Source: Microbispora amethystogenes
GTDB taxonomy: Bacteria; Actinomycetota; Actinomycetes; Streptosporangiales; Streptosporangiaceae
Assembly (NCBI RefSeq): GCF_016863015.1
Contig: NZ_BOOB01000058.1
Location: 1 to 64,000 of the forward strand
DNA: 64,000 nucleotides
Reading direction: 5' to 3'
The notes beneath the pieces were generated by a model. The model did no database searches. It had not been told where the DNA came from and worked only from the letters and a program-made list of their open reading frames with translations. The position numbers and the translations under genes were made by a program. Below are positions 45,891-53,368 of this stretch, piece after piece (position 1 is the first letter of the stretch; each line of letters opens with the position of its first letter).

Positions 45891-46160
45891 TTGATCGGGT
45901 TCATCGTCGCAGGGTTGATCATCGGGGCGCTGGCGCGTCTCATCAAGCCCGGCAAGCAGCACCTGAGCATCCTGGCCACCCTGCTGCTCGGACTGGCCGG
46001 CTCGGTGATCGGCGGTGTCATCGCCAACCTGCTCGGCACGGGGGACATCTTCGAACTGAACGTGCTCGGCTTCGTCGTCGCCGTCATCGCCTCCGTGGCG
46101 CTGATCGGCGTCGCCGAGAGCATCAGCGGCTCCCGGCACCGCGAGCACATCACCCGGTGA
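45891..46160 (+). CDS. GlsB/YeaQ/YmgE-family stress membrane protein
   Basis: An 89-residue protein with three hydrophobic helices and the family pattern GLIIGALARLIKPGKQ, then GLAGSVIGGVIA. It is associated with general stress in many bacteria; mechanism unknown. The start is TTG 45891, decided by a strong AGGAGG eight bases upstream. Confidence 0.88.
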   Translation: MIGFIVAGLIIGALARLIKPGKQHLSILATLLLGLAGSVIGGVIANLLGTGDIFELNVLGFVVAVIASVALIGVAESISGSRHREHITR

Positions 46161-46241
46161 CGGCGCGGTTCACCCGCCGGGCGAGCGGGCTGAAGGGCCC
46201 GCCCCCGGCGTGGTCGTCCGCCCCTGACGGGGCCGGTGAGG

Positions 46242-47477
46242 TCAGACGGCGGGGCTGCGGCGTTCGATCATGAGGACGTCGCGCCAGACGCCGTGATGGC
46301 GGCCGACGCGTTCGCGGGTGCCGAGGACGCGGAAGCCGGCCGCCCGGTGCAGGGCCAGGCTGGCCGTGTTCTCGGGAAACACGCCGGACTGGATGGTCCA
46401 GACGCCGGCGTCCTCGCTGGCGGCGACGAAGGCGTCCAGGAGGGCCCGGCCCAGGCCCCGGGCACCGTAATCGGGGTGGACGTAGATGCTGTGCTCGACG
46501 ACGCCCGCGTAGACGAGACGCGCGGAGACGCGGGAGGCGGCCACCCAGGCGACCACCCGGCCCGTACGGGTGTCGGCGACGACGTAGCGCAGGTGGCCGA
46601 GGCGGGCGGAACTGAAGGCCTCCCAGGTCGGGGCGGTGGTCTCGAAGCTGGCGTGGCCGGTGTCGAGGCCGAGCTGGTAGACGCTCAGGACCTGGTCGGC
46701 GTCCTCGGCCCGCATGGGGCGGATCTCGAAGCCGGGGGCGACGGGCGGCTTGGCGGCCTTGACGATGGCCGAGTGGACGCCGTCGCCGTGGTCGGCCGTC
46801 GGGGTGATGGTGATGCCGGTGAAGCCGGCGTCCAGGAGCAGGGCGCGATACTCGCCGGCGGTCAGGGAACCGGCCGTGCACCCGATGCGGGTCTCGGTGC
46901 GGCGGCGCAGGTCCTGGTCGGGTACGGAGTCGTCGGTGACGACGTCGCTGACGCCGAAGCGGCCGCCGGGGCGCAGGACGCGGAACGCCTCGGCCAGGGT
47001 GGCGGCCTTGTCGTCGGACAGGTTGATGACGCAGTTGGAGATGACCACGTCGACCGTACGGCCGGGCAGGGGGACGTGCTCGATGGTGCCGTGCAGGAAC
47101 TCGGTGTTGGTCACGCCGGCCTGTGCGGCGTTGTCGCGGGCGAGGCTCAGCATGTCGGTGCTGGCGTCGAGGCCGTAGACCTTGCCGGTGGGACCGACGC
47201 GGCGGGCGGACAGCAGGACGTCGATCCCGCCGCCGGAGCCGAGGTCGAGCACGACGTCACCCTCGTGCAGGTCGGCGACGGCGACGGGATTGCCGCAGCC
47301 CAGACTGGCGCGCAGGGCGCCGTCGGGCAGGGCGTCGGTGTCGTCGTAGCCGGCGGCGCCGAAGCAGCCCTCCTCGAAGGAAGCGTCGTCCGATGAGGCG
47401 GGGTCGGGGCCGGGCCGGCCGGTCATCGCGGTCCTGGCGAACCTGGAGTAGCGGTCGACGATCTCCTCATGGGCCAC
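46242..47477 (-). CDS. arsM: Fusion of ArsM-type arsenite methyltransferase and a GNAT (ArsN1/PAT-like) acetyltransferase
   Basis: Residues 1-240 form an ArsM-type SAM methyltransferase with glycine motif LDLGSGGGID. The four cysteines of the family are in place: Cys38 (EEGCFG), Cys61 (LGCGNP), Cys149 (SNCVIN) and Cys200 (RIGCTAG). Residues 250-405 form a GNAT domain resembling phosphinothricin/arsinothricin acetyltransferase (LDTGHASFETTAPTWEAF; IYVHPDYGARGLGRALLDAF). The first part should methylate As(III). The second may acetylate an amino-containing toxin such as arsinothricin (inference). GTG 47477 follows AAGGAGG. Downstream of the CobW gene by 61 bases, likely the same operon. Confidence 0.88.
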   Translation of the reverse strand: MAHEEIVDRYSRFARTAMTGRPGPDPASSDDASFEEGCFGAAGYDDTDALPDGALRASLGCGNPVAVADLHEGDVVLDLGSGGGIDVLLSARRVGPTGKVYGLDASTDMLSLARDNAAQAGVTNTEFLHGTIEHVPLPGRTVDVVISNCVINLSDDKAATLAEAFRVLRPGGRFGVSDVVTDDSVPDQDLRRRTETRIGCTAGSLTAGEYRALLLDAGFTGITITPTADHGDGVHSAIVKAAKPPVAPGFEIRPMRAEDADQVLSVYQLGLDTGHASFETTAPTWEAFSSARLGHLRYVVADTRTGRVVAWVAASRVSARLVYAGVVEHSIYVHPDYGARGLGRALLDAFVAASEDAGVWTIQSGVFPENTASLALHRAAGFRVLGTRERVGRHHGVWRDVLMIERRSPAV

Positions 47478-47538
47478 GGCGGCCTCCTTCACGCGCGGGC
47501 GGGGGCGGCGGCGAGCACCGGCCGCCCCCGGTTCCATC

Positions 47539-48639
47539 TCATCCTGCCGCGGCGGGGATCCGGTAGGTGGGACGTGGATAGCCGGGCTTGAACGACGGGA
47601 CGCCGGCGCTCTGTACGGCCGACGTGCCGGTGGCGGCGGACACCACCTCCACCGCCTCGGCCACCGCGGCGTCGAGCTCGTCGGGCTCGCACGCGACGCG
47701 GGCGTTGAGCCGTGCCTCCGCGTCGGTGAACGTCCTGCCCGCGACGGCGTCGACGGTCGGCTCGGCGCCGCCGGCGGTCACGCTCACCTTGCTCAGGTCA
47801 CCGGCGGACTCCAGGCCGACCTTCACATGGCCGATCATCCAGCCGTTGCGGGCGGCGGTCGCGGACAGGTGCTCCAGCAGCGCACGGGCCCAGGCGTCCG
47901 GGTCGAAGCCCTCCGCCGCCGTCACGTCGAAGCTGAGGTTCAGCCAGGCCAGCGCCGCCTCGGCGTTGGCGTAGCGGTCGTAGTCGATCTCGAGGCCGCG
48001 CCCCACGGGCTCCGAGCCCAGCCAGAGGGACACGAGGTGTTCCAGCCCTTCACCGGTTTTCGCCGAGTAGCCGAGCACGGTGGCGGTGGGGTATCGCTCG
48101 CGCAGGTCCGCGATGACGGCGGCGGCCTCCGCCGCGCCGAGCAGGTCGATCTTGTTGAGCGCGATCACGTCGGCTTCCTGCAACTGCTTGCCGAACAGAT
48201 AGGACATGTCCGACTCTGTGTCGTCCAGCGGCAGCGACGTACGGAGCGCGTCGAGCCTTTCCGGTTCGACGACGACCAGGAGAGGGGCGGGCGTGAAACG
48301 TTCACCGTAGTGGGCGCTGAGCGGCCGGATGACGGTGGCCTGCAGATCGGTGCAACTGCCCACCGCCTCGGCGAGCAGCGTGTCCACATTGTGGCCGTCG
48401 ACCAGGCGCTGCGCGACGTTCAGCAGGTCCTCGAACCGGCAGCAGAAACATCCGCCCGTGACCTCGCCGGCCTCCGCGATCTCTGACCTGGCGAGCTGGG
48501 TGTCCACCAGTTCGGTGCCCTGGTCGTTGGTGATGACCGCGACCCTGCGGCCCTGCGACTGGAGATGTTTCGCGACCGCGACGAGAGTGGTGGTCTTGCC
48601 CGCTCCGAGAAACCCGCTCAAGGTCATGAAGGTGATCAA
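47539..48639 (-). CDS. CobW/COG0523 G3E-family GTPase (metallochaperone)
   Basis: The 366-residue GTPase has Walker A GFLGAGKTT, the metal-binding GGCFCCRF (Cys64, Cys66, Cys67), EAVGSCTD in switch II and the base-recognition motif NKID, plus a C-terminal CobW domain. COG0523 proteins deliver zinc or other metals to client enzymes. Its place between an ArsR gene and an arsM fusion, with an ArsR-type dyad upstream, suggests metalloid-responsive expression; whether it handles zinc for the zinc peptidases nearby or a metalloid is unknown. Confidence 0.9.
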   Translation of the reverse strand: MITFMTLSGFLGAGKTTTLVAVAKHLQSQGRRVAVITNDQGTELVDTQLARSEIAEAGEVTGGCFCCRFEDLLNVAQRLVDGHNVDTLLAEAVGSCTDLQATVIRPLSAHYGERFTPAPLLVVVEPERLDALRTSLPLDDTESDMSYLFGKQLQEADVIALNKIDLLGAAEAAAVIADLRERYPTATVLGYSAKTGEGLEHLVSLWLGSEPVGRGLEIDYDRYANAEAALAWLNLSFDVTAAEGFDPDAWARALLEHLSATAARNGWMIGHVKVGLESAGDLSKVSVTAGGAEPTVDAVAGRTFTDAEARLNARVACEPDELDAAVAEAVEVVSAATGTSAVQSAGVPSFKPGYPRPTYRIPAAAG

Positions 48640-48777
48640 CCGGCGTTCGCCTCACTTCTGGTAACGGTGCTCCGTACAGATATCGCCGCATGGCACGGCA
48701 CGAGTGAGTATTCGCGTCACAGGGAGTCGAGGTGGTTTCAGTGATCCGCAGTCAGCTAACAGCCTCTATTCCACAAG

Positions 48778-48792
48778 GTCAAGGGCCTTGAC
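48778..48792. repeat. Perfect dyad shared with the OPT promoter
   Basis: GTCAAGGGCCTTGAC is a 7-1-7 dyad. A near copy (GTCAAGGGTCTTGAC) lies at 61886-61900 upstream of the OPT gene, where its half-site supplies a -35 TTGACC on the minus strand. Confidence 0.55.
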
Positions 48793-48830
48793 GCCAGGCA
48801 ACAAATCATTAACAATCGCCCGGAAAGAGG

Positions 48831-48848
48831 TATTGATGAGCGTCAATA
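48831..48848. promoter_or_regulatory. ArsR-type operator (TATTGA-N6-TCAATA)
   Basis: A perfect 6-6-6 dyad upstream of the CobW-arsM operon, matching two other sites in the window. It overlaps the -35 box of a plus-strand promoter. Confidence 0.65.
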
Positions 48849-48861
48849 TAGGTGCTATAAT
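48833..48861 (+). promoter_or_regulatory. Sigma-70-like promoter reading toward the 3' end of arsR (antisense)
   Basis: TTGATG and TATAAT are separated by 17 bases, an unusually good match for this genome. No sense gene follows; transcription would cross tandem repeats and run antisense into arsR. Confidence 0.5.
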
Positions 48862-48903
48862 CGTCACGAATTAATTCGCATGTTATTCGCGCACCGATTC
48901 AAC

Positions 48904-48954
48904 GATGACAGCGTGCGATGACAGCGTGCGATGACAGTGTGCGATGACGGCATC
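48904..48954 (+). repeat. Four tandem 13-bp repeats
   Basis: GATGACAGCGTGC occurs twice, then with one change, then as a degenerate fourth copy. It is just downstream of the antisense promoter and 57 bases from the arsR stop. Confidence 0.8.
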
Positions 48955-49010
48955 GATACACGACCGCCCGCCGGATCGGCCTGTCTCGCGGCGGCCCTGT
49001 CTTGCGGCGA

Positions 49011-49400
49011 CTATCTCGCGGCTACGGAGGGCAGGGCGATGATGCCCGTCAGTGCGGTGAGCGCCTCGGGCACGACCCGGTAGTAGACCCAGGTGCCCCG
49101 GCGAGTCGACGTCACGAGCCCGGCGTCCCGGAGAACCCTGAGGTGATGGCTGATGGTCGGCTGGGTGAGGTCGAACGCCCCGACGAGGTCGCACACGCAT
49201 GCCTCGCCGTCGAGATGAGAGGCGACGAGGGAGAGCAGCCTCAGCCGTACGGGGTCGCCGAGCGCCTTGAAGCCCGCGGCGAGCGCGACGCTCTGCTCCT
49301 GGGTCATCGGCTCCGTCACCCGCGCCGGGCGCGGCACACCGGGTTCGACCGAGGGAAGATCCTCATGCGGCAGCAGCACGGGCTCGTCGTGCTCGGCCAT
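49011..49400 (-). CDS. arsR: ArsR-family repressor with CVCDL metalloid site (second locus)
   Basis: The 129-residue winged-helix protein carries the classical As(III)/Sb(III) motif EACVCDL (Cys68, Cys70) at the start of the recognition region, followed by TQPTISHHLRVLRDAGLV and the wing GTWVYYRV. The N-terminal 30 residues are an extra, acidic, Pro-rich extension. It is the obvious candidate for the protein binding the ATTGA-N6-TCAAT dyads in front of the CobW, OPT and MIP genes. It is divergent from the M1 aminopeptidase gene. Confidence 0.92.
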   Translation of the reverse strand: MAEHDEPVLLPHEDLPSVEPGVPRPARVTEPMTQEQSVALAAGFKALGDPVRLRLLSLVASHLDGEACVCDLVGAFDLTQPTISHHLRVLRDAGLVTSTRRGTWVYYRVVPEALTALTGIIALPSVAAR

Positions 49401-49552
49401 GGCGATCGGGTCCTCTCCCTAAGCGCCCCGGGCGTGGGTCACCCGGCCGCATCACCCACGAGTCTAGACAACCCTTCCGCCCAGGAGGTCTCGTCATACC
49501 GCGTCCCCCGCTGACCCACGCCGAGGCGACGGAGCGTGGCGCCCTGCTGCGC

Positions 49553-51988
49553 GTGCGGTCCTACGACCTCCACGTCGACCTGAGCCGGACCGATGAACCG
49601 GTGTTCCGGTCCAGGAGCACGATCCGCTTCACCTGCGCCCGGCCAGGTGCCTCCAGCTGGGCGGACGCGCTGCCCCGGCGGGTGCGGTCCGCCCTGCTCA
49701 ACGGACGGCCGGTCGAGTACGACGGCGCGGGACGGATCCGGCTGCCCGATCTGGCGGCCGTCAACGAGCTGACCGTGGAGGCGGACTACGACTTCTCCAC
49801 CGGCGGCGAGGGCCTCCACCGGTTCACCGACCCGGCCGACCACGAGGTGTACGTCTACAGCCACCTGCAGCCCGGCCACGCTCCCCGGGTGTTCGCCTGC
49901 TTCGACCAGCCCGACCTCAAGGCGCCCTTCACGATCGGCGTGACCGCTCCCGACGGCTGGACCGTCCTGTCCAACGCCCCCGTGCTTTCCAGCGCCCCGG
50001 GCGTCCACAGGTTCGCGCCGACCCCGCCGATCAGCACGTACGTCGTGGCGGTGGCGGCCGGCCCGTGGGCGTCGTGGACGGCGGACCGACCGGGCGCCGT
50101 GCCCCTGGGGGTGCACGCCCGGCGTTCCCTGGCGGCGCACCTCGACCCGGCCGCGCTGCTGGAGCGGCTCCGGGCGGGGGTGACGTTCTTCGCCGACGCG
50201 TTCGCGACGCCGTACCCGTTCCGGAAGCTCGACCTGTGCTTCGTGCCCGAGTTCAACTTCGGGGCCATGGAGAACGCCGCCTGCGTGTTCGCCGCGGAGA
50301 CGTTCGTCTTCGACCGTGCGGTGACCCGGTACGCGCACCGCCGCCGGGACGAGATGATCTTCCATGAGATCTCCCACCAGTGGTTCGGCGACCTCGTCAC
50401 GCTGCGCTGGTGGGACGACCTGTGGCTGAGCGAGGCGTTCGCCACCTGGGCGGGCGTCCACGCGCTGACGCGGCTCACGGACGACGCCGATGCCTGGGCC
50501 GACTTCGCCGCCGGCAAGAAGGCGCACGCGTACCTGCTGGACCAGTCGCCCTCCACCCACCCCGTCGTGACCGGCGTCCCCGACGTGGACGCCGCCGGAT
50601 CGGCATTCGACGCACTGACGTACCACAAGGGTGCGAGCGTGCTGCGCCAGCTCGTGGCGCGCCTGGGGCTGGACGCGTTCCTGGAGGGCATGCGGCTCTA
50701 CTTCGCGGACCACTCCCACGGCACCGCCGGCCGGCCCGAGATGCTCGGCGCCCTGGAGAAGGCGGGCGGCCGGGACCTGACCGCCTGGACGGACGCCTGG
50801 CTGACGACGGCCGGGCTCACCGAGGTGCGGGCCGACTTCGACGTCGACGAGGCCGGGCGTTTCACGCGTTTCGACCTGCTCCAGGACGGGTCGCCGAGGC
50901 CGCACCGTCTCGCGGTCGGCGTCTACGCGGAGGACCGCCACGGCGATCTCGTCCGCGTACGGAGGCACGAACTCGACGCCGACGGCCCGCGCACGAGCGT
51001 GGACGCGCTCGTCGGCGCCCGGTCCGGCGCGCTGGTGCTGCCCAACGACGGCGACCTGACGTACTGCCGGATCGTGCTGGACCCGCGCTCCGCCGAGGAG
51101 GTCGTCCACCGGATCGGCCGGCTGGCCGATCCCATGGCCCGCTCGCTCTGCTGGACGGCGGCGTGGGACATGGTCCGGCACGGGGAGCTGCCGCCGCGGC
51201 GGTTCCTGACGATGATCCTCGGCGGGCTGACGGCGGAGACGCAGATCGGCGTGTTCCAGCGGCTCCTCGTCCGGGCCGCCACCGTGCTGACGGCCTACAC
51301 CGAGCAGGGCTGGGCCCGCGCCCACGGCTGGCCGTCGTACGTGGACCGCCTGCTGGACGTCGTCGGCGCCCCGGAAGGCGGCACAGACGGCGACACGGAC
51401 GGCGACGCGGACCAGAGGCTGGCGGCGGCGCGGGCGGTCGCGGACGCGGCGCTGACGGACGCCCACGTCGGCACGGTGCGGAAATGGTTCCACGGAGCAG
51501 CACCGATCGACGTGGACGACGCGTTACGCCAGAGGCTCGCCCGGTGCCTGGTCGCGCACGGCGAGCCTCTGGACGACGTCACCGGCGCGTTCACCGCCGT
51601 GGGTGAACGGCTCGCCGAGCGGCTCCACGCGTCGGTGCCCACCGGGGAGGCCAAGGAGCGGGCGTGGACGACCATCCTCGGCAGCGGGAGCGTCGCACAG
51701 GTCCGCGCGCTGGCCGACGGCTTCGCCCACCCCGCGCACCATCACCTGCTCGCGCCGTTCGCCCGGCGCTACGCGCGGGACGTCCCCCCGCTGCTGGCCG
51801 CCGCCGGAGACCGGGAACCGGCGCGTACGGTCGCCGTCCGGATGTTCCCCTCCTGGCCGGTCTCACGGCGCACGCTCGAAATGATCGACGGCCTGCCCGC
51901 CGACGACCGGTTCGTCAGGCTTACCGGCGCGGCCAGGGCCGAGCTCGCCCTCGCCGTGGACCTGTCCGAGCGCGACGCCGCCGGGTGA
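49553..51988 (+). CDS. pepN: M1-family aminopeptidase N
   Basis: The roughly 811-residue zinc peptidase shows the exopeptidase motif FGAMENA and the zinc site HEISHQWFGDLV (His271, His275) with the third ligand Glu in WLSEAFATWAG; a catalytic Tyr lies near LTYHKGASVL. It removes N-terminal amino acids. The reading frame continues upstream (PLTHAEATERGALLRV), and a perfect AGGAGG lies seven bases before an ATA codon at 49496. The true start may therefore be the non-standard ATA rather than GTG 49553. In this locus it might trim leader or released peptides. Confidence 0.9.
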   Translation: MRSYDLHVDLSRTDEPVFRSRSTIRFTCARPGASSWADALPRRVRSALLNGRPVEYDGAGRIRLPDLAAVNELTVEADYDFSTGGEGLHRFTDPADHEVYVYSHLQPGHAPRVFACFDQPDLKAPFTIGVTAPDGWTVLSNAPVLSSAPGVHRFAPTPPISTYVVAVAAGPWASWTADRPGAVPLGVHARRSLAAHLDPAALLERLRAGVTFFADAFATPYPFRKLDLCFVPEFNFGAMENAACVFAAETFVFDRAVTRYAHRRRDEMIFHEISHQWFGDLVTLRWWDDLWLSEAFATWAGVHALTRLTDDADAWADFAAGKKAHAYLLDQSPSTHPVVTGVPDVDAAGSAFDALTYHKGASVLRQLVARLGLDAFLEGMRLYFADHSHGTAGRPEMLGALEKAGGRDLTAWTDAWLTTAGLTEVRADFDVDEAGRFTRFDLLQDGSPRPHRLAVGVYAEDRHGDLVRVRRHELDADGPRTSVDALVGARSGALVLPNDGDLTYCRIVLDPRSAEEVVHRIGRLADPMARSLCWTAAWDMVRHGELPPRRFLTMILGGLTAETQIGVFQRLLVRAATVLTAYTEQGWARAHGWPSYVDRLLDVVGAPEGGTDGDTDGDADQRLAAARAVADAALTDAHVGTVRKWFHGAAPIDVDDALRQRLARCLVAHGEPLDDVTGAFTAVGERLAERLHASVPTGEAKERAWTTILGSGSVAQVRALADGFAHPAHHHLLAPFARRYARDVPPLLAAAGDREPARTVAVRMFPSWPVSRRTLEMIDGLPADDRFVRLTGAARAELALAVDLSERDAAG

Positions 51989-53368
51989 CAGCCAATCCTC
52001 CGCGCCGACGCCCTGGGCGAACCTCTCGAACAGCTCCCGCATGGCCGGCCCGGCGTCCGGGCCCGCGTACCACCGCTCCCCCGCCCGGCCGGCCAGGTGG
52101 TCCCAGAGCGTCTCGCGCAGCGCGAACGCCTGGTGATACAGCAGCGGGTAGCAGGGCTTGCCCTCCAGGTAGGTCTGCAGCCGATCCCACGCGGCCCCCC
52201 GGTCCACCGCGACGCCGAACTCCCGCTCGTACGAGCGCGCGTACTCGGCGGCCGGGTCCGGGTGGCCGTCGTGGACGGCCATCTCGTAGCAGAGGCTGGT
52301 CGCCACCAGGCGCCGGACGTGCTCGCGCGCGAAGGCCAGGCGCTCCACGGCCTCGGCGTCCACCGTGACGCCGAGGTGGCGCCGCTGCCAGTCCGGCCGC
52401 CGGACCACCCCTTCCAGGGTGAAGCCGAACGCCTCGGTCAGCGCCGGATGCGTGCGCCACAGGTCGGCGGGGTGCCGGGTGCCCGCGGTGAAGTGCAGCG
52501 CGTGCCCGAACTCGTGCAGCAGCGTGGCGTGGTGCCCCAGAGTCGTGCCCGGCGTGACGGACACACGCACGTCGGCCGGCGGAGCGACCGGCGAGCAGAA
52601 CGCCGTGCCCGACTTGCCGGGCCGTGCGACGTCGTCGACGACGACGCGGTCCAGACATCCGCCGAAACCCCACGCGCGTACGGTGGAGCGGACGCCGTCG
52701 AGCGCGTCGCCGGCGCCCTCGGGCAGGACGGCGCGTGCGGCGACGAGGCGGGCGTCCCCCATGGACGGGGTGGAGATCGCGTCGCGGACCCGCCAGTCGT
52801 CCCATCGCTTGAGGAACGCCGGCCGCGTGGCGTCGAGCCAGCTCCGGGCGTGGCCGACGAACCGATCCACCTCAGGGTGCAGCGCCCGCACGAGTGCGGC
52901 GTGCGTCGGGAACCCCAGCTCGGCCCGCACCTCGGCGTACGCGTCGAGCCAGCGCCGCCGTCCCTCGCGCAGCCGCTCGCCGACGTCCGCCAGGGCGGCC
53001 CGGACCTCGGCGCGCCGCCGGTCGTCGGTGACGGTCCGCGAGAGGGCGACGAGCTCCCCGTGGGTGAGCGTCCTGCCGCCGGCCTCGGCGGTGACGGTGC
53101 GCTGGAGCAGCCGCAGCCGCGCGGTCGCCTCCGTCAGCCGGACGCGGAAGTACCAGAGAACCAGCTCCCCGGCGTAGTGGAGGTCTCCGTGCTCCAGGGC
53201 CAGGAGGACGAGCCCGCCGTCGGTCAGCCAGGCGAGGCCGCTTTCCGGCAGGGCCGGAGGATCGTCGCCCTGCCCCGTCGCGGCCAGCCAGCGGGCGTGG
53301 GCGACCCGGGCCTGAAGCGCCGCGAGGTCCTCGACGTGACCGGCCAGATAGCCGGGAACGGCGGTCAC
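51863..53368 (-). CDS. Zinc metallopeptidase of the M3/M2-like gluzincin type
   Basis: The 501-residue protein is largely helical and has a zinc motif LLHEFGHALHF with the downstream Glu expected in THPALTEAFGFTLEG. This layout is that of M3 oligopeptidases and related families, though it is shorter than thimet-type enzymes. GTG 53368 overlaps the stop of the FAD oxidoreductase gene (GTGA), so it is translated with it. Its 3' end overlaps pepN by 126 bases in convergent orientation, which is unusual. In the operon it could degrade the leader peptide. Confidence 0.8.
   Translation of the reverse strand: MTAVPGYLAGHVEDLAALQARVAHARWLAATGQGDDPPALPESGLAWLTDGGLVLLALEHGDLHYAGELVLWYFRVRLTEATARLRLLQRTVTAEAGGRTLTHGELVALSRTVTDDRRRAEVRAALADVGERLREGRRRWLDAYAEVRAELGFPTHAALVRALHPEVDRFVGHARSWLDATRPAFLKRWDDWRVRDAISTPSMGDARLVAARAVLPEGAGDALDGVRSTVRAWGFGGCLDRVVVDDVARPGKSGTAFCSPVAPPADVRVSVTPGTTLGHHATLLHEFGHALHFTAGTRHPADLWRTHPALTEAFGFTLEGVVRRPDWQRRHLGVTVDAEAVERLAFAREHVRRLVATSLCYEMAVHDGHPDPAAEYARSYEREFGVAVDRGAAWDRLQTYLEGKPCYPLLYHQAFALRETLWDHLAGRAGERWYAGPDAGPAMRELFERFAQGVGAEDWLSPGGVALGQVHGEGELGPGRAGKPDEPVVGGQAVDHFERAP

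Larger units (their letters stand above)
48640..49010. other. AT-richer regulatory region between the arsR and CobW genes
   Basis: No gene is visible. It holds a perfect dyad (48778-48792), an ArsR-type operator (48831-48848), a plus-strand sigma-70-like promoter (48833-48861), the palindrome CGAATTAATTCG near 48868 and four tandem 13-mers (48904-48954). Confidence 0.6.

Noticed and set aside
49439..51493. 684-codon minus-strand frame opposite pepN
   Set aside because: Antisense shadow of the M1 aminopeptidase, which has all catalytic motifs.
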